A stretch of DNA of 64,000 bases from a virus: positions 150,014 to 214,013 of IMG/VR virus record IMGVR_UViG_3300028558_000016. One strand, written 5' to 3'. The notes under the pieces are model-generated. The model was not told where the DNA came from, did not search any database, and saw only the letters and a program-made list of their open reading frames with translations. Positions within the stretch are counted from its first letter, which is position 1. Every line of letters starts with the position of its first letter. The translations under genes were made by a program, and so were the position numbers. Below, in pieces: positions 25,347-35,800 of this stretch.

Positions 25347-25711
25347 TGAAGCACATTAAGACGTATAACGAAGCTATCAACGAAGGATGGTTGACTGATT
25401 GGCTCTTTAAAAGAACTTATAAGGTCAATTATACAACTGAACTTGTTGACAAGAAAACCAATGAACCGGTTTCTTATAAATCTTACTTGACTGTGAAGGC
25501 CAAGAACGAAGATGAAGCTCTCGAGAAATTTTATACCAAATGGGACGAGGCAATAAAAGGCTTTGACGTTGAACCTAAAGTCATAGTTGGAAATATAGTT
25601 AAAACAGACAAGGCAGATAAAATCAATATAGATCTTCCAAGATCCATACAGAAGATAAGCAAGGAAAAAGAAGTTAAAAAAGAAGTCAAAGACGACGAAA
25701 AGAAGAAATGA
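25346..25711 (+). CDS. Leader-tagged protein, 121 aa
   Basis: The ATG at 25346 overlaps the fibre gene's stop and gives MKHIKTYNEAINEGWL, in which INE at 11-13 is followed by Gly; the in-frame ATG at 25307 lies inside the preceding gene. The body shows a compact alpha/beta domain (NYTTELVDKKTNEPVSYKSY) with a C-terminal Lys/Glu tail. Function unknown. Confidence 0.68.
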   Translation: MKHIKTYNEAINEGWLTDWLFKRTYKVNYTTELVDKKTNEPVSYKSYLTVKAKNEDEALEKFYTKWDEAIKGFDVEPKVIVGNIVKTDKADKINIDLPRSIQKISKEKEVKKEVKDDEKKK

Positions 25712-26040
25712 AACACTTAAAGAGTTTTGAAAATCTTAATGAGAATGTCTTGCAAAACAAGCTGATTCCCATTTTTCCAGAAAATCCAACTTGGAAGTTA
25801 AGCGACTCGTGGGAAGGAAATGACGGAGACATTAATTTTTCTTTTACCAATGGACCTTTTGAAGTAACAGCAGAATTCTGGGATCCAACAAGTACATACA
25901 CCGTAGGTTTCAGAGAAACAGGAGACAAGTATTTAGTGCCTGAAGGAAAAAGGTATCAATCAGGAAATTTAAAAGATCTCGCAGAAGTTAAAAAAGAAAT
26001 GTCCAAGATGATGGACTTCTTAGAAGAATACTCTAAATAA
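25708..26040 (+). CDS. Leader-tagged protein, 110 aa
   Basis: It starts MKHLKSFENLNENVLQ, with KLFE changed to KSFE and LNE at 10-12. The rest is beta-rich with Trp and Gly (PTWKLSDSWEGNDGDINFSF) and a final amphipathic helix. Unrecognised. It lies between two fibre-type structural genes. Confidence 0.68.
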   Translation: MKHLKSFENLNENVLQNKLIPIFPENPTWKLSDSWEGNDGDINFSFTNGPFEVTAEFWDPTSTYTVGFRETGDKYLVPEGKRYQSGNLKDLAEVKKEMSKMMDFLEEYSK

Positions 26041-26049
26041 TAATTACAC

Positions 26050-28134
26050 ATGGCAGTTGCTCCTTTCATAAAACCGTTACAAGTACAAGGAGGAACGTTT
26101 TATACGTTCTCATCTTCATCTGAAGATCTTGGCTTGACATTTAATAATTCATCTACCAAATTTAGATTTTCTAAATATGTGTTGTTGAATATTCCTAACA
26201 TCGCAACACCTGCATTTCAGGATAACAAAATTCAATTCGATACCATTGATGGAGCAATGATCGAAGGTCTTGACCCAGATCAAAACATTAACCTTGCTCA
26301 ATCGTTTCAGAACTATACATTAAACCTTGAGGCATTATTGATCTCTCAAACAAGCTATGATAGAAACCTAAAGCAAAACGTTGCTGAAAGAGTTTTCTGG
26401 AAATGGTTGAAGGAACTTGGTGCAATACATTGGAAGAAAGCAAACTCTCTTCAAACAACAACAAACGTTATAACAGACCCAAGGTTTCTTGAATTAGATG
26501 AAACATTAACAGGTCCATCAAGATATTACAGAGTTGCTCAATACATTGGAGACATAGACATCGTCAACTCGGTACAGAACAATACAAACGCATATTCTGA
26601 GGTTTATATTCACGTTCCAACTTCAGATGGAAATACTCCGCTCATTCTATTTAAAACTGTTGAAGACGTCAACTATGATGCTTCAATGATAATTCAGAAC
26701 AGACCGGTCGATCCACTTGACACAGAATTTCTTACTGGAAGACATTATTTTGACGTTCACCCAGCAGGGTTAAACATCAACGCATTTTACGATCAAGACA
26801 CGATTGGACAACCTATAAGCTTGTTCTTTAATACTGGAACCAACTTATATGACATCCCAGAACATTGGTATGATCCATTGGTTGGACCAAACGCATATTT
26901 CACAGATTCAATATTCACCGATGTAACAATAGACAAGATCCAAAAAACTTTTGGATTGAGCACAATATTTTATCAAAGGTCAAGACTTGACGGAGTTCAA
27001 GTAGATTTTGAAGCAACGAATTATAAACCAATTGTTGACAATCCGACATTGACAACCATCCAGCAATACAATGCTACGGTGGATGCTCAACCGTTTGAGT
27101 TCAACGCAGTTCTTGTTTATTACGATGTATATGATGCAAATAATCCTGATGATGTTGCAACAAACCTTTATGGAGTTTTATTCCTTGAGGATGTTGAGCA
27201 ACAATCTACGGAGTATGGAATTCCAAGATTCAAGAAGTTTAAACCGAATGTTGTCACTAAATTAAATGGTAACTCATACGGATTTAAGATCAATTTAAAA
27301 TTTGATACGTCTGTTGAGAATGCTGGAATTGTTGAGAAGGCTATAAATGACTTTAGTTCATTCTCTCTTGAAATGTTCGTTGATGCAATGAACGTTCTTC
27401 AGCAATCATCTGCCGTATTGAACGAACAATCAACTGAGATAATTGATTTGAAGAATCAAATGTTGCAGCTTGAGGATTTGATCATCAATACTTCCAACAT
27501 CAATGAAATAAATTTAAGGCTTGATAACCTTGAAGAGGACTTTGCTGCCAACCAAGCATTGTTCAATAATACAAACGATATAATGGCCTTGATCGAGAAG
27601 AATGCTGATTCCATTAATCAGGTTCTTGCCGGACAAACAAGCATAGAAGTTTCTTACAACTTGAACGCCATCAAAGGTGGTTCAGGAATATTTGTCGACA
27701 GAAGCGTTCCAAACAACGTTACTCTAAACAACACTGTTCAAGGATTTACGATAACTCAAAATGTTCCATACTTTGCAGATCTTTCTGCTGGTGGAACCAT
27801 AACACTTCAAAAGTATAACAATTACTTCAGACACTCTGTTGGAGGAGCTGTTCTTAATGCAGCAACTGACATTTATGTAAAAGTAGATGACAGCCAAGTT
27901 AAATGGCAGAGAGGACAAACCCTAAGACTTGTATTCGATGATATTCTTGACATGCAAACATTCAGCTTGATAATTCAAACTGATGCAACGAATTCATTTG
28001 GAAATGGAACTTATGGTGTATTTGTGGGTGCAGTCTCCAGCACAGAGTTTACTCCGGCCGGAGACCGTCCAATTTTTGACATCACCTGTGTTGACGACAT
28101 CAACATGGTGTTCATAATAGATCAAATAAGATAA
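26050..28134 (+). CDS. Virion structural protein with coiled coil (fibre/baseplate)
   Basis: 694 residues, Asn/Thr/Gln-rich beta sequence. A predicted coiled coil at about 455-530 (EIIDLKNQMLQLEDLIINTS, IEKNADSINQVLAGQTS) precedes a terminal beta domain of about 150 residues that is probably a fibre tip (TLRLVFDDILDMQTFSLII). This layout fits a trimeric tail fibre or baseplate appendage. No named homologue recognised. It converges on the reverse gene at 28138 with only three bases between. Confidence 0.62.
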   Translation: MAVAPFIKPLQVQGGTFYTFSSSSEDLGLTFNNSSTKFRFSKYVLLNIPNIATPAFQDNKIQFDTIDGAMIEGLDPDQNINLAQSFQNYTLNLEALLISQTSYDRNLKQNVAERVFWKWLKELGAIHWKKANSLQTTTNVITDPRFLELDETLTGPSRYYRVAQYIGDIDIVNSVQNNTNAYSEVYIHVPTSDGNTPLILFKTVEDVNYDASMIIQNRPVDPLDTEFLTGRHYFDVHPAGLNINAFYDQDTIGQPISLFFNTGTNLYDIPEHWYDPLVGPNAYFTDSIFTDVTIDKIQKTFGLSTIFYQRSRLDGVQVDFEATNYKPIVDNPTLTTIQQYNATVDAQPFEFNAVLVYYDVYDANNPDDVATNLYGVLFLEDVEQQSTEYGIPRFKKFKPNVVTKLNGNSYGFKINLKFDTSVENAGIVEKAINDFSSFSLEMFVDAMNVLQQSSAVLNEQSTEIIDLKNQMLQLEDLIINTSNINEINLRLDNLEEDFAANQALFNNTNDIMALIEKNADSINQVLAGQTSIEVSYNLNAIKGGSGIFVDRSVPNNVTLNNTVQGFTITQNVPYFADLSAGGTITLQKYNNYFRHSVGGAVLNAATDIYVKVDDSQVKWQRGQTLRLVFDDILDMQTFSLIIQTDATNSFGNGTYGVFVGAVSSTEFTPAGDRPIFDITCVDDINMVFIIDQIR

Positions 28135-28137
28135 TAA

Positions 28138-28521
28138 TTAAGCGGTAGCAGTTCTTTGCCAAGAAGAAACTATTGGACCTTTATTTGAATAATAAATGGT
28201 CGCAATTCCGTTTGCTCTTGGAACTTTCTGCACAATCACAATCAGCTCTTCTTCGGCTGATTTTTTTGTTTTGACTGGTGCAGTTTCCTTAGGTTGTTTT
28301 GCGATTGCTGGAATTTGTTTGACATCTTTTTTCTTGTCAAATCCAACTATTGAAATTTTCTGGTTCCACATGTCAGTTATGGTAAGTTTTTCTTCTTTAC
28401 CTTTTGCATTAATACAAACTGCTGTGCAGCTTCTTCCAGTTCTGATAAGCTGTTTAATTTTTAGAGTCTCCTTGCCTCTGGCAAGTTCCTGGTTCTCTTG
28501 TAACTGTCTTGATATAATCAT
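28138..28521 (-). CDS. Hypothetical protein with conserved leader region
   Basis: 127 residues, MIISRQLQENQELARGKETL, basic, with two Cys in GRSCTAVCINAKGK and a Pro/Lys linker around residues 80-95. It looks like a small regulatory or nucleic-acid-binding protein but no fold is evident. It has its own TAnnTTTG box and the AACCAACC-ATG leader shared with the gene at 24443. Confidence 0.6.
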   Translation of the reverse strand: MIISRQLQENQELARGKETLKIKQLIRTGRSCTAVCINAKGKEEKLTITDMWNQKISIVGFDKKKDVKQIPAIAKQPKETAPVKTKKSAEEELIVIVQKVPRANGIATIYYSNKGPIVSSWQRTATA

Positions 28522-28545
28522 GGTTGGTTATTAAATAATTTAGTA

Positions 28546-28553
28546 CAAATATA
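28546..28553 (-). promoter_or_regulatory. TAnnTTTG promoter box
   Basis: On the reverse strand TTAGTATATTTG contains TATATTTG, an exact match to the Bacteroidota -7 consensus, 24 bases upstream of the start at 28521. Confidence 0.55.
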
Positions 28554-28557
28554 CTAA

Positions 28558-29040
28558 TTATTTTAATAACTTGGTAATGAACTTATAAGAATCCATCAAT
28601 TTGCTTAGGTCCTTAAAGTCAGGTGTAGCAGTATTCGTGAAATAGAAAGCATAGACTAACTTATTGGTTTTCAAGTCGTAGACGAACTTATAACATTTGG
28701 ATGGAACATATACATTTTTGATCTTTTTTCCATCAAATTCGTTGTAACAAATGACAATTAAAGAGTCTGTTTTTGACAGATTTCTTATGACCGTTTCAAA
28801 GTGTTTCCAAGGACCCCTGTTCAATTCTGGTGTCTGTGGAGCGCAGTTATAATATCTGAAAGTGAGTTCTTCCAACACACAATCATTTGCAAAATCTTCT
28901 GCGTTTGCCATGTGACCCTTGTCGTAACCAGAAGCTCTATAATCGCTGTCGTATGCTGTCTTCAATCCTTTGATGTCGCATTTAAAATCCATCTTTTGTC
29001 TGGAACATTCTCCACCTCCGTGATATAAAATATACTTCAC
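28558..29040 (-). CDS. DNA/RNA non-specific endonuclease (NucA/EndoG) catalytic part
   Basis: Annotated from a GTG at 29040. The catalytic motif reads DKGH (residues 40-43; usual DRGH, His43 as general base) and the metal-ligand region APQTPELNRGPWKHFE (67-82) contains Asn74. The typical strand before it, YEVPVAVKY, continues upstream of the GTG in this frame but no ATG follows before a stop. A signal peptide lies in the neighbouring frame (29043-29171), so the gene looks split by a frameshift. If active, it degrades DNA or RNA outside the cytoplasm. Confidence 0.72.
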   Translation of the reverse strand: MKYILYHGGGECSRQKMDFKCDIKGLKTAYDSDYRASGYDKGHMANAEDFANDCVLEELTFRYYNCAPQTPELNRGPWKHFETVIRNLSKTDSLIVICYNEFDGKKIKNVYVPSKCYKFVYDLKTNKLVYAFYFTNTATPDFKDLSKLMDSYKFITKLLK

Positions 29041-29042
29041 TG

Positions 29043-29171
29043 CTACTGGAACTTCATAGGTCTTTGAGTAATAGCTTTATTTGTTATCAAGGTGTCATAC
29101 CTTAATGTGTCTTGGCCACGTAGAAGGAAAGAGGCCATAAAAATGAGGATGGATGTTAATAATGTTTTCAT
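29043..29171 (-). pseudogene. Detached signal-peptide part of the nuclease gene
   Basis: ATG at 29171 opens MKTLLTSILIFMASFLLRGQ, a signal peptide with Gln after the cut, then about 20 residues before a TAG. A -1 shift near the codons for ITQR would join it to TYEVPVAVKYILYH of the nuclease. The in-frame TAA of the nuclease frame and this TAG leave a window of roughly 20 bases for the shift. A sequencing error, a disrupted gene or programmed frameshifting are all possible. Confidence 0.6.
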
Positions 29172-29227
29172 GCTTTATATACCAAAATTTATTCATTTCT
29201 ATTGAAACGAAGCCATTCTGGAGAGCA

Positions 29228-29235
29228 GATATATA
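29228..29235 (+). promoter_or_regulatory. GATATATA late-promoter-like motif
   Basis: 26 bases before the large structural gene at 29262, in the divergent spacer next to the nuclease gene. Confidence 0.52.
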
Positions 29236-29261
29236 CTAAAACCAAAAAGGATAACTAAAAG

Positions 29262-32200
29262 ATGTCAACAACACACAATTCAATTTCTTCATTGCTTGAG
29301 CAATTCTTAAGACTACAGAAGAATTCTTTGGAAATTATATCGAAACTCTCTGAGGTTGCAACCTCAAGTGCCGACACAGTTCAGTTCAACATAACGCAAG
29401 ATGATGGAACAGTAACACCAATGCAGATTCCTTCGTTCGGTTTCATGAACAACAAAATCGACAGAGTAGATAACAACGTCCAAAATCTTGCTGGGCTCGG
29501 AGATGCGAGCACTATCATAAAGCTTCCTGATGGAACAACCAAGAAAATATTCGAGGCCTCTATAATAAGAGATCCTGATCCGATTCCAAGCTTACAGGTT
29601 CCGCAAGAATTCAAGATCAAGAACAATTGGTTCTTTGAAAGCTTCCTTAACCCGTTGCTTTATGTTTCTTTTGATGTTACTGGAAAAGTTCCAGACAGCA
29701 TGAGAAAAGCAGTGGTGAAGAGATTCATCACAAACACAGACACTCAAGAAAAGAAGGATTATTTTGACGGAACGTTCAAGGGAAAAAATGACATCGATTA
29801 CCTTGACTTCCTAAATAAGACTGCTGACAACGGAATAGCATTATTCATAGACGAAGAAATCGTTGACCTTCCTGTTTCTGTAATGAGATACAGAGGAACG
29901 TTCGACGTTTTAAAAGTTGTTGACGAACAAGTGAACATCACTTCAAATAACACAACTGTCACAGTTAAGAAGAGAAAATACAAGCTTAACAAAATAACTT
30001 ACACAGATATTCTTTCTGGAACTGTTGATTCTAAAACAGTTCAATTGAATGACAAGTTGATCACTCAAGATGGAACTTCATACGTTGTGGATTCTCTTGA
30101 TGCAGCAGAGAACACTGTTGTGTTAAGAAGAATTTCTGGAAGCCAACCAATTGGTATTGGTGTTGACGTGCTTACAATTTTTTCTCCTCCATACGCAACT
30201 AAAGAAATCCAAGTCAACATTGGGTTTGACGAGAGACAAGTAATATTCTTGAAGCCTATCGATAACAACTTCGATATTGCTGCAAGCCAATATTCTCCAG
30301 GAATTGGATTCTACTCTAACGAGATCAGCATCACTCTTCCAACTGGATCGCAAACATTAAATGATTTTTACAAATCGCAAGTAACTGACTTCGGTCAGAT
30401 ATTCATAAACGCTGCGAAGGAAAAACACGTTCCAGCAGTTCATGGTGAAACTCCAGATGCACCAAACCTCGATCCAAACAACTTCAAGGTCGTTCAGATC
30501 AACGCGCACAAGAAGGATACTAAAGAGGTCGATGACATCAAAACTAAATTGTCTTCAAAGGTTTCTCTTGAAAATGAGATCAACCAGCTTGAAGAAGCAA
30601 TCACAAGCAAGAAGAATGATTTGAATAACAATTCAAATATTTCTGATGCACAGAAGAAGAAATTAAAATCGGATCTTGACGACCTTTCAAAACAAAAGTT
30701 GAGTAAGACGAATTTATATTCATCTACAGTAAAACAGATAGCGACAAAGACACAGGAAAATCCAAGCATACTTGAACCTGCATTATACAGAGTAAGAGGT
30801 TTCTGGGCAATTCCTTCTCCGAAGGCAAGCGACAAAACGCAAGACCAAGAAGTAATTCAATTCAGAGTTTCTTATAGAAAAATAAGAAAAGACGGTAATG
30901 CTCCTGGAACTGAACAGATGGAATTTACTGACATCGACGGTTCAAAGAAAAGAGGATACTTCTCTAACTGGGTTGAGAGAAAAAGCGATATAAGAAAAAG
31001 AATATTTAACACCACGACTGGTTTTTATGAATGGGTGATTGAAGACGTTTCCGACGCCGACACAACAAACATAAACCAATTGGATGTTGACATCTCAAAG
31101 AACGAGCAAGTTCAAATAAGAGTTAAGTCCATAAGCGAGGCAGGTTACCCGTTGAATCCGCAGGAATCTGATTGGAGCAACGTCATCACGATTGATTTTC
31201 CAAACGATCTTCAATTGACAGATGAATCAGCTGCAATACTTAATGATGCTGCAAAAGAAGATTCAAGAGTTAGATTCCAAGAGGAATTAAATTCAAGAGG
31301 ACTCGATCTTCACTTGTTGAATTCATTCACAAGCGGAGACAAATATTTCGCCCACACAGGCGATGACATAGCATCAGGATTTTTTGATTCTGCTGGAAAA
31401 ATTGTAACACTGTTTGAAAAGCTTACTGATTTACAAAATCAGTTGCAGTCTCTTCAAGCGATCGTTACTCAGGCAAAAGGAACTCTTGCGATATTCCTTC
31501 TCGACGAATCTGGAAACGTGACGAAGATCACTCAGAACTCAACGACGAAAATATTTGCAGGATTCTACAAAGACCTGATCGCATCTGGAACTGGAACTTC
31601 GATAACATACAACCACGGACAGATCATTACGAAGTCTTACATATTGAGAATAGAAAACTCTGCAGCAACAACATTGGAGCTTGCGAGTTTAATTCCTGGA
31701 GGATTGGCAGAGTCAATGCCATTATCAAATCCAGCAGGACCTACTTACACTGTGTCGTTGGATTATGATAAGAACAGAAGATATGACGTTGTTCCAATGT
31801 CTCTTTCTGGAGTTGCACAAGTCAGCTCAGGAAGCGTGAAGCAAGTTGCTCCGTTCCAATCACAACAGGTTAAAGCTCTTTGGTTATACTCGAGAGAGAA
31901 ATCAGTTGGATTAGATGAGGATTTATATTTGAATGATGCACCATTTTACGCGCAAGCAATAACGCCTGCGACCATACTTGGTGTTCCGATAAATCCAACT
32001 CCTGGATACATTTATCAAGGAACTACAATTTTCGGAAATTTATATCCTTTGGATGGACATCATCTTGTTCCGTTTGATCCAGGATTCGTTGGAACTTTCA
32101 ACGTGGATCCAAACGTTTGGAATGGTGCAGTCATTACAGGAGTTGCTCAAGGAGCTGGAAGACTTTCTGAATTCTGTATTCACAAGAGCCATCCAGATTT

Positions 32201-32843
32201 AGTTGCATTCGGTCCAACTTGGAGCACGACAGAATATCTTACTCCAAACCTTGTACTTGATGGTAGCGGTGGATATTTCATGCAGTATCCTAAATTCATG
32301 CATGCGCTTTACTTCAGCGAAGATACAACAAGCATCTTTGGCAAGAAGCAATTGCAAACTGCAGTTCCTTTGACAGTGAGCACGACATTGAACACTGGTT
32401 TGGCAACTGCTCCTGATGACAGAATTTATCCTGCAAAATTAGGATTCTACAAGAACGATGAGTTCCTTGTAGGAAAATATACTTGCGGAGCTTATTTATA
32501 CACTGCACCTATTGATTACACAGACATTGCAGTCGATGGATCAACAGATTTGGCTAAGAGACTTCTTGAATTTGGAGAAGCAAAAGGTATAAACATTCCA
32601 ATGATATTCCAATTCAGATGTTCTGATAAATTGCAATACGTTGGAGGATTCAGACAAGCTGGAAACATTACAAATATTTCTTATACAAAGAAAATGGGAA
32701 TAGATGTTCAAGTAAGAAACGAATCGTTGTTCTCTTTTGACATTGAAGTTTCTTGCAAATATCAACAAGATTCATTAGTGACTCCAGTATACGTTCCAAA
32801 CGTTGCGCTTGACAGATTAACTAACATAAGAAATCAGCAATAA
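29262..32843 (+). CDS. Large tail protein with FN3-like domain
   Basis: 1193 residues. An N-terminal helical part is followed by beta domains. A Lys/Gln-rich coiled coil occupies about 435-490 (LENEINQLEEAITSKKNDLN). Residues about 510-650 look like a fibronectin III-type domain (VIQFRVSYRKIRKDGNAPG, then EQVQIRVKSISEAGYPL before a WS pair), common in phage tail proteins. A second coiled coil (about 720-745) precedes a C-terminal beta region. Likely a fibre or baseplate appendage; exact equivalent unknown. Confidence 0.65.
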   Translation: MSTTHNSISSLLEQFLRLQKNSLEIISKLSEVATSSADTVQFNITQDDGTVTPMQIPSFGFMNNKIDRVDNNVQNLAGLGDASTIIKLPDGTTKKIFEASIIRDPDPIPSLQVPQEFKIKNNWFFESFLNPLLYVSFDVTGKVPDSMRKAVVKRFITNTDTQEKKDYFDGTFKGKNDIDYLDFLNKTADNGIALFIDEEIVDLPVSVMRYRGTFDVLKVVDEQVNITSNNTTVTVKKRKYKLNKITYTDILSGTVDSKTVQLNDKLITQDGTSYVVDSLDAAENTVVLRRISGSQPIGIGVDVLTIFSPPYATKEIQVNIGFDERQVIFLKPIDNNFDIAASQYSPGIGFYSNEISITLPTGSQTLNDFYKSQVTDFGQIFINAAKEKHVPAVHGETPDAPNLDPNNFKVVQINAHKKDTKEVDDIKTKLSSKVSLENEINQLEEAITSKKNDLNNNSNISDAQKKKLKSDLDDLSKQKLSKTNLYSSTVKQIATKTQENPSILEPALYRVRGFWAIPSPKASDKTQDQEVIQFRVSYRKIRKDGNAPGTEQMEFTDIDGSKKRGYFSNWVERKSDIRKRIFNTTTGFYEWVIEDVSDADTTNINQLDVDISKNEQVQIRVKSISEAGYPLNPQESDWSNVITIDFPNDLQLTDESAAILNDAAKEDSRVRFQEELNSRGLDLHLLNSFTSGDKYFAHTGDDIASGFFDSAGKIVTLFEKLTDLQNQLQSLQAIVTQAKGTLAIFLLDESGNVTKITQNSTTKIFAGFYKDLIASGTGTSITYNHGQIITKSYILRIENSAATTLELASLIPGGLAESMPLSNPAGPTYTVSLDYDKNRRYDVVPMSLSGVAQVSSGSVKQVAPFQSQQVKALWLYSREKSVGLDEDLYLNDAPFYAQAITPATILGVPINPTPGYIYQGTTIFGNLYPLDGHHLVPFDPGFVGTFNVDPNVWNGAVITGVAQGAGRLSEFCIHKSHPDLVAFGPTWSTTEYLTPNLVLDGSGGYFMQYPKFMHALYFSEDTTSIFGKKQLQTAVPLTVSTTLNTGLATAPDDRIYPAKLGFYKNDEFLVGKYTCGAYLYTAPIDYTDIAVDGSTDLAKRLLEFGEAKGINIPMIFQFRCSDKLQYVGGFRQAGNITNISYTKKMGIDVQVRNESLFSFDIEVSCKYQQDSLVTPVYVPNVALDRLTNIRNQQ

Positions 32844-32860
32844 GCTGAAATAACATAAGG

Positions 32861-35800
32861 ATGAACTTAAACGATAAAACATCGTCATTCGGACTCGTAA
32901 GAACGAATCCAAAAATTTCTGGAAACGTCAAGATAACTGTCGACTCAGAAGGTTTGATTTGGTTAAACACCATTGATGCAACCAAAGAATTGAGCGCGTC
33001 AGAATTCAAGAAATTCCGAATAGGAACTACATCTTCTTCTTATGAAGCAGATCTCAAGAAATTTATTGGGAAGCTTCCACCTGCGATAGTTTTTGCTGCA
33101 AAGGAAAACAAGCCTGATCCAAAGAACACGTCAACGTCGTTCCAGGATCAGTATGATTTCTTCTACAACATGGGAGCTCAAAATCTCATAAGCAAATTCT
33201 ACGATGAGGATTATTCTTATTTTGCGCCGTTGTGGTTGAGGGATGACCTCCCTGAATACTTCGTCATCATGAGAGTAGATGAGCCACTTGATTTTCCTTA
33301 CAATGAAAATGTTCCATCTGGAGAACTTGTGATAGGAAAAAAGTACATCCTTAAAGGAGATGCTGGATTCACAATTAAATACGGATTGAACACGTTTATA
33401 GCAAACGGACAAACGTTCGTTCCGGATGTTTTAAAAGGAACAACATACACCATCACAGCAGGAACAGGTAAGGTAATTGATCTCGATGAGAACAAGGACC
33501 TTCCAATTAATACGGTGGATCAATTTAAGAACATAGTAAAAAGATCTCACATCATAAAGACTTTCGATCTTGGAGAAAATACCAACATCGGTAAGTACAT
33601 AAGAAATATTGTTAACGGAAAATTATTCCCAACATCACCGATCACTGTTAGATTCGATCAAGGATTAATGACTACTTGGAATGGAGTTTCTTATGTTGAT
33701 GGAATCATAACAACCAAAGGAGAACTCCTTGATGATTTCTGGGCAAAGGGACAAACACAAATCGATTTTGAAGAATATGTAACAAAGGGCTTCGAGAGAC
33801 ACGGAGTCATTTGTCCATATCTATTAAATCTCGAATTCTTATTCGACGACAACGACACTCCGATTTATTCTATTCCAAGATATTTTGGATTCTATGTTAG
33901 CAAGATAGAGCTTGCACAAATGCAACTTGATGGTCAAACATTATACGACAAGAGAAATATTTCTGGAAACACACCGGCTCCAAAAAGAGCTAACCGTGGA
34001 TTCAGACAACAGTCTGACGTGTTCTTCCAAAACAACGACAATGGAGTGAGATTGTATTATGAAAATCCAACTCAGGCTGATCCATCAATTCCGTTGTTCA
34101 TACCGAACTCGGATACGTTCATCAACAATTTTGAATCAAGATTCTATTGGATACAAGATAGAAATGGAAATTTCTATTCATTAGACGAAACAGGAAACAC
34201 AATATACAACACAGATCCAAACATAAAGGATCTCGTCATAAGAAACAAGTCTGTCGACCTTGGATTATTCGGTGGTCCTGGAGCTGTGAAGCTTCAAGAC
34301 AAGGGAAGCTTATTAGCAGACAAGGGAAGATCATACATGGTCATCAGAATAAATTCACAATTGTTTCCCAACGACACGATTAAATTATTTTGGAATCTCG
34401 GAAATTTAGTAGACTCTCCAGACATAAATGGAAAATATCATGTACTGACCGCGAACGATTTGTCAAAGAGACCGTTCACAGTGCCAGCAAACGGAACTGT
34501 TCTAACAATTGTTGGAATGGATCTTACTGGGCAATACGCAGCAGGCGAGACGATACAAATAAATTACGGAGTAGGAAAATCCGTAGAAAGAGTTTTAGCA
34601 GCAAATCCTGTTTTTGCTTTTGGTAATACTACATTGACCATAAACAATCCTATTGATTTGACCACAACAAGTGGAACAACTCCAATAGTTCCAGGATGGG
34701 GTCCAAAAAGCGCATTGATCTCAGACGACAACGATACAATATATTATCATCCATACGGAACTTTCAACGAGGTTGCTCAATCGATAGCAAACGCATTCAA
34801 TTTAATTGAAGACAAAACATTTGATGCAGTTGCGATTGACGATCAGGTTGTCATCAGAATGAGACAAGGAGAAAGCATTTCAAATGGTTTCTTTTTAATG
34901 GCTCAATTGACATTGACGAATGAAATGTTCTTTCAGAATGTTCAATACACTCCAAACACAAAATTCTTCTTTGAAGGAGGTACTGACACAAACCACATAA
35001 GATTAAAATTCCCATTCCCTGCAACAGACATATTGAAGGATGGCGAGGTGTTCTTGAAAACAAAAAGAGGTTTATCCAAAATAGCATTTGTTGGAAGATA
35101 CGTTGACGAAGCAGTCAACGCAGTCGGAAGCAGCGAAGTTGGAGATCTTGTTGGCTTCAAAGAATTTGGTGCTTGTTACATCGAGGACAATCTCGATGAA
35201 CCAGTCGTAACAACCATTGGAGAATTCATATCCTACAGCCTGTTTAACATACCTGTTGGATTATTTTCTTTATTCAACATAAAAGAAATTGATGGAGATT
35301 TCTTCAGTTCTACTTATGCAAGAAGTCCTATAACTGAAGTTCACAGATATTTCGATATTTTAGCAGACACTCAAAGAGTTCTTGTGCCTGGAAGAAAATA
35401 TCTTCTTAAATCAGAAAATCCTACTGACACAATAAGTTATCTTGGAAACACGATAACAGCTACTCCTAACGGAACTGTGTTCACAGCAGGAATTACATTT
35501 GGAGAATTAAGTGGAACTGGCGATGGAGTAAATACAAACTTCCAATTTAATATTTTATATCCTGCTGCAGAAGCAGGTTCAGTAGTTATATTTGCAGGTT
35601 TAGAAACTTTCACAGATAATGGAAATGGATTCTTAACAAGCAACTTGACAGGAACTGGAACAATTGATTATGAAACAGGCGCTGTGAACATCACGTTCTT
35701 TTCTCCTGTTCCTAACTTCACTCCTATATTCAGCGTGTACAACAGTCTTGCCGGTTTCACGGTTACTTCTGGAAACCCAATAGTTGTTGCACAGATATTC

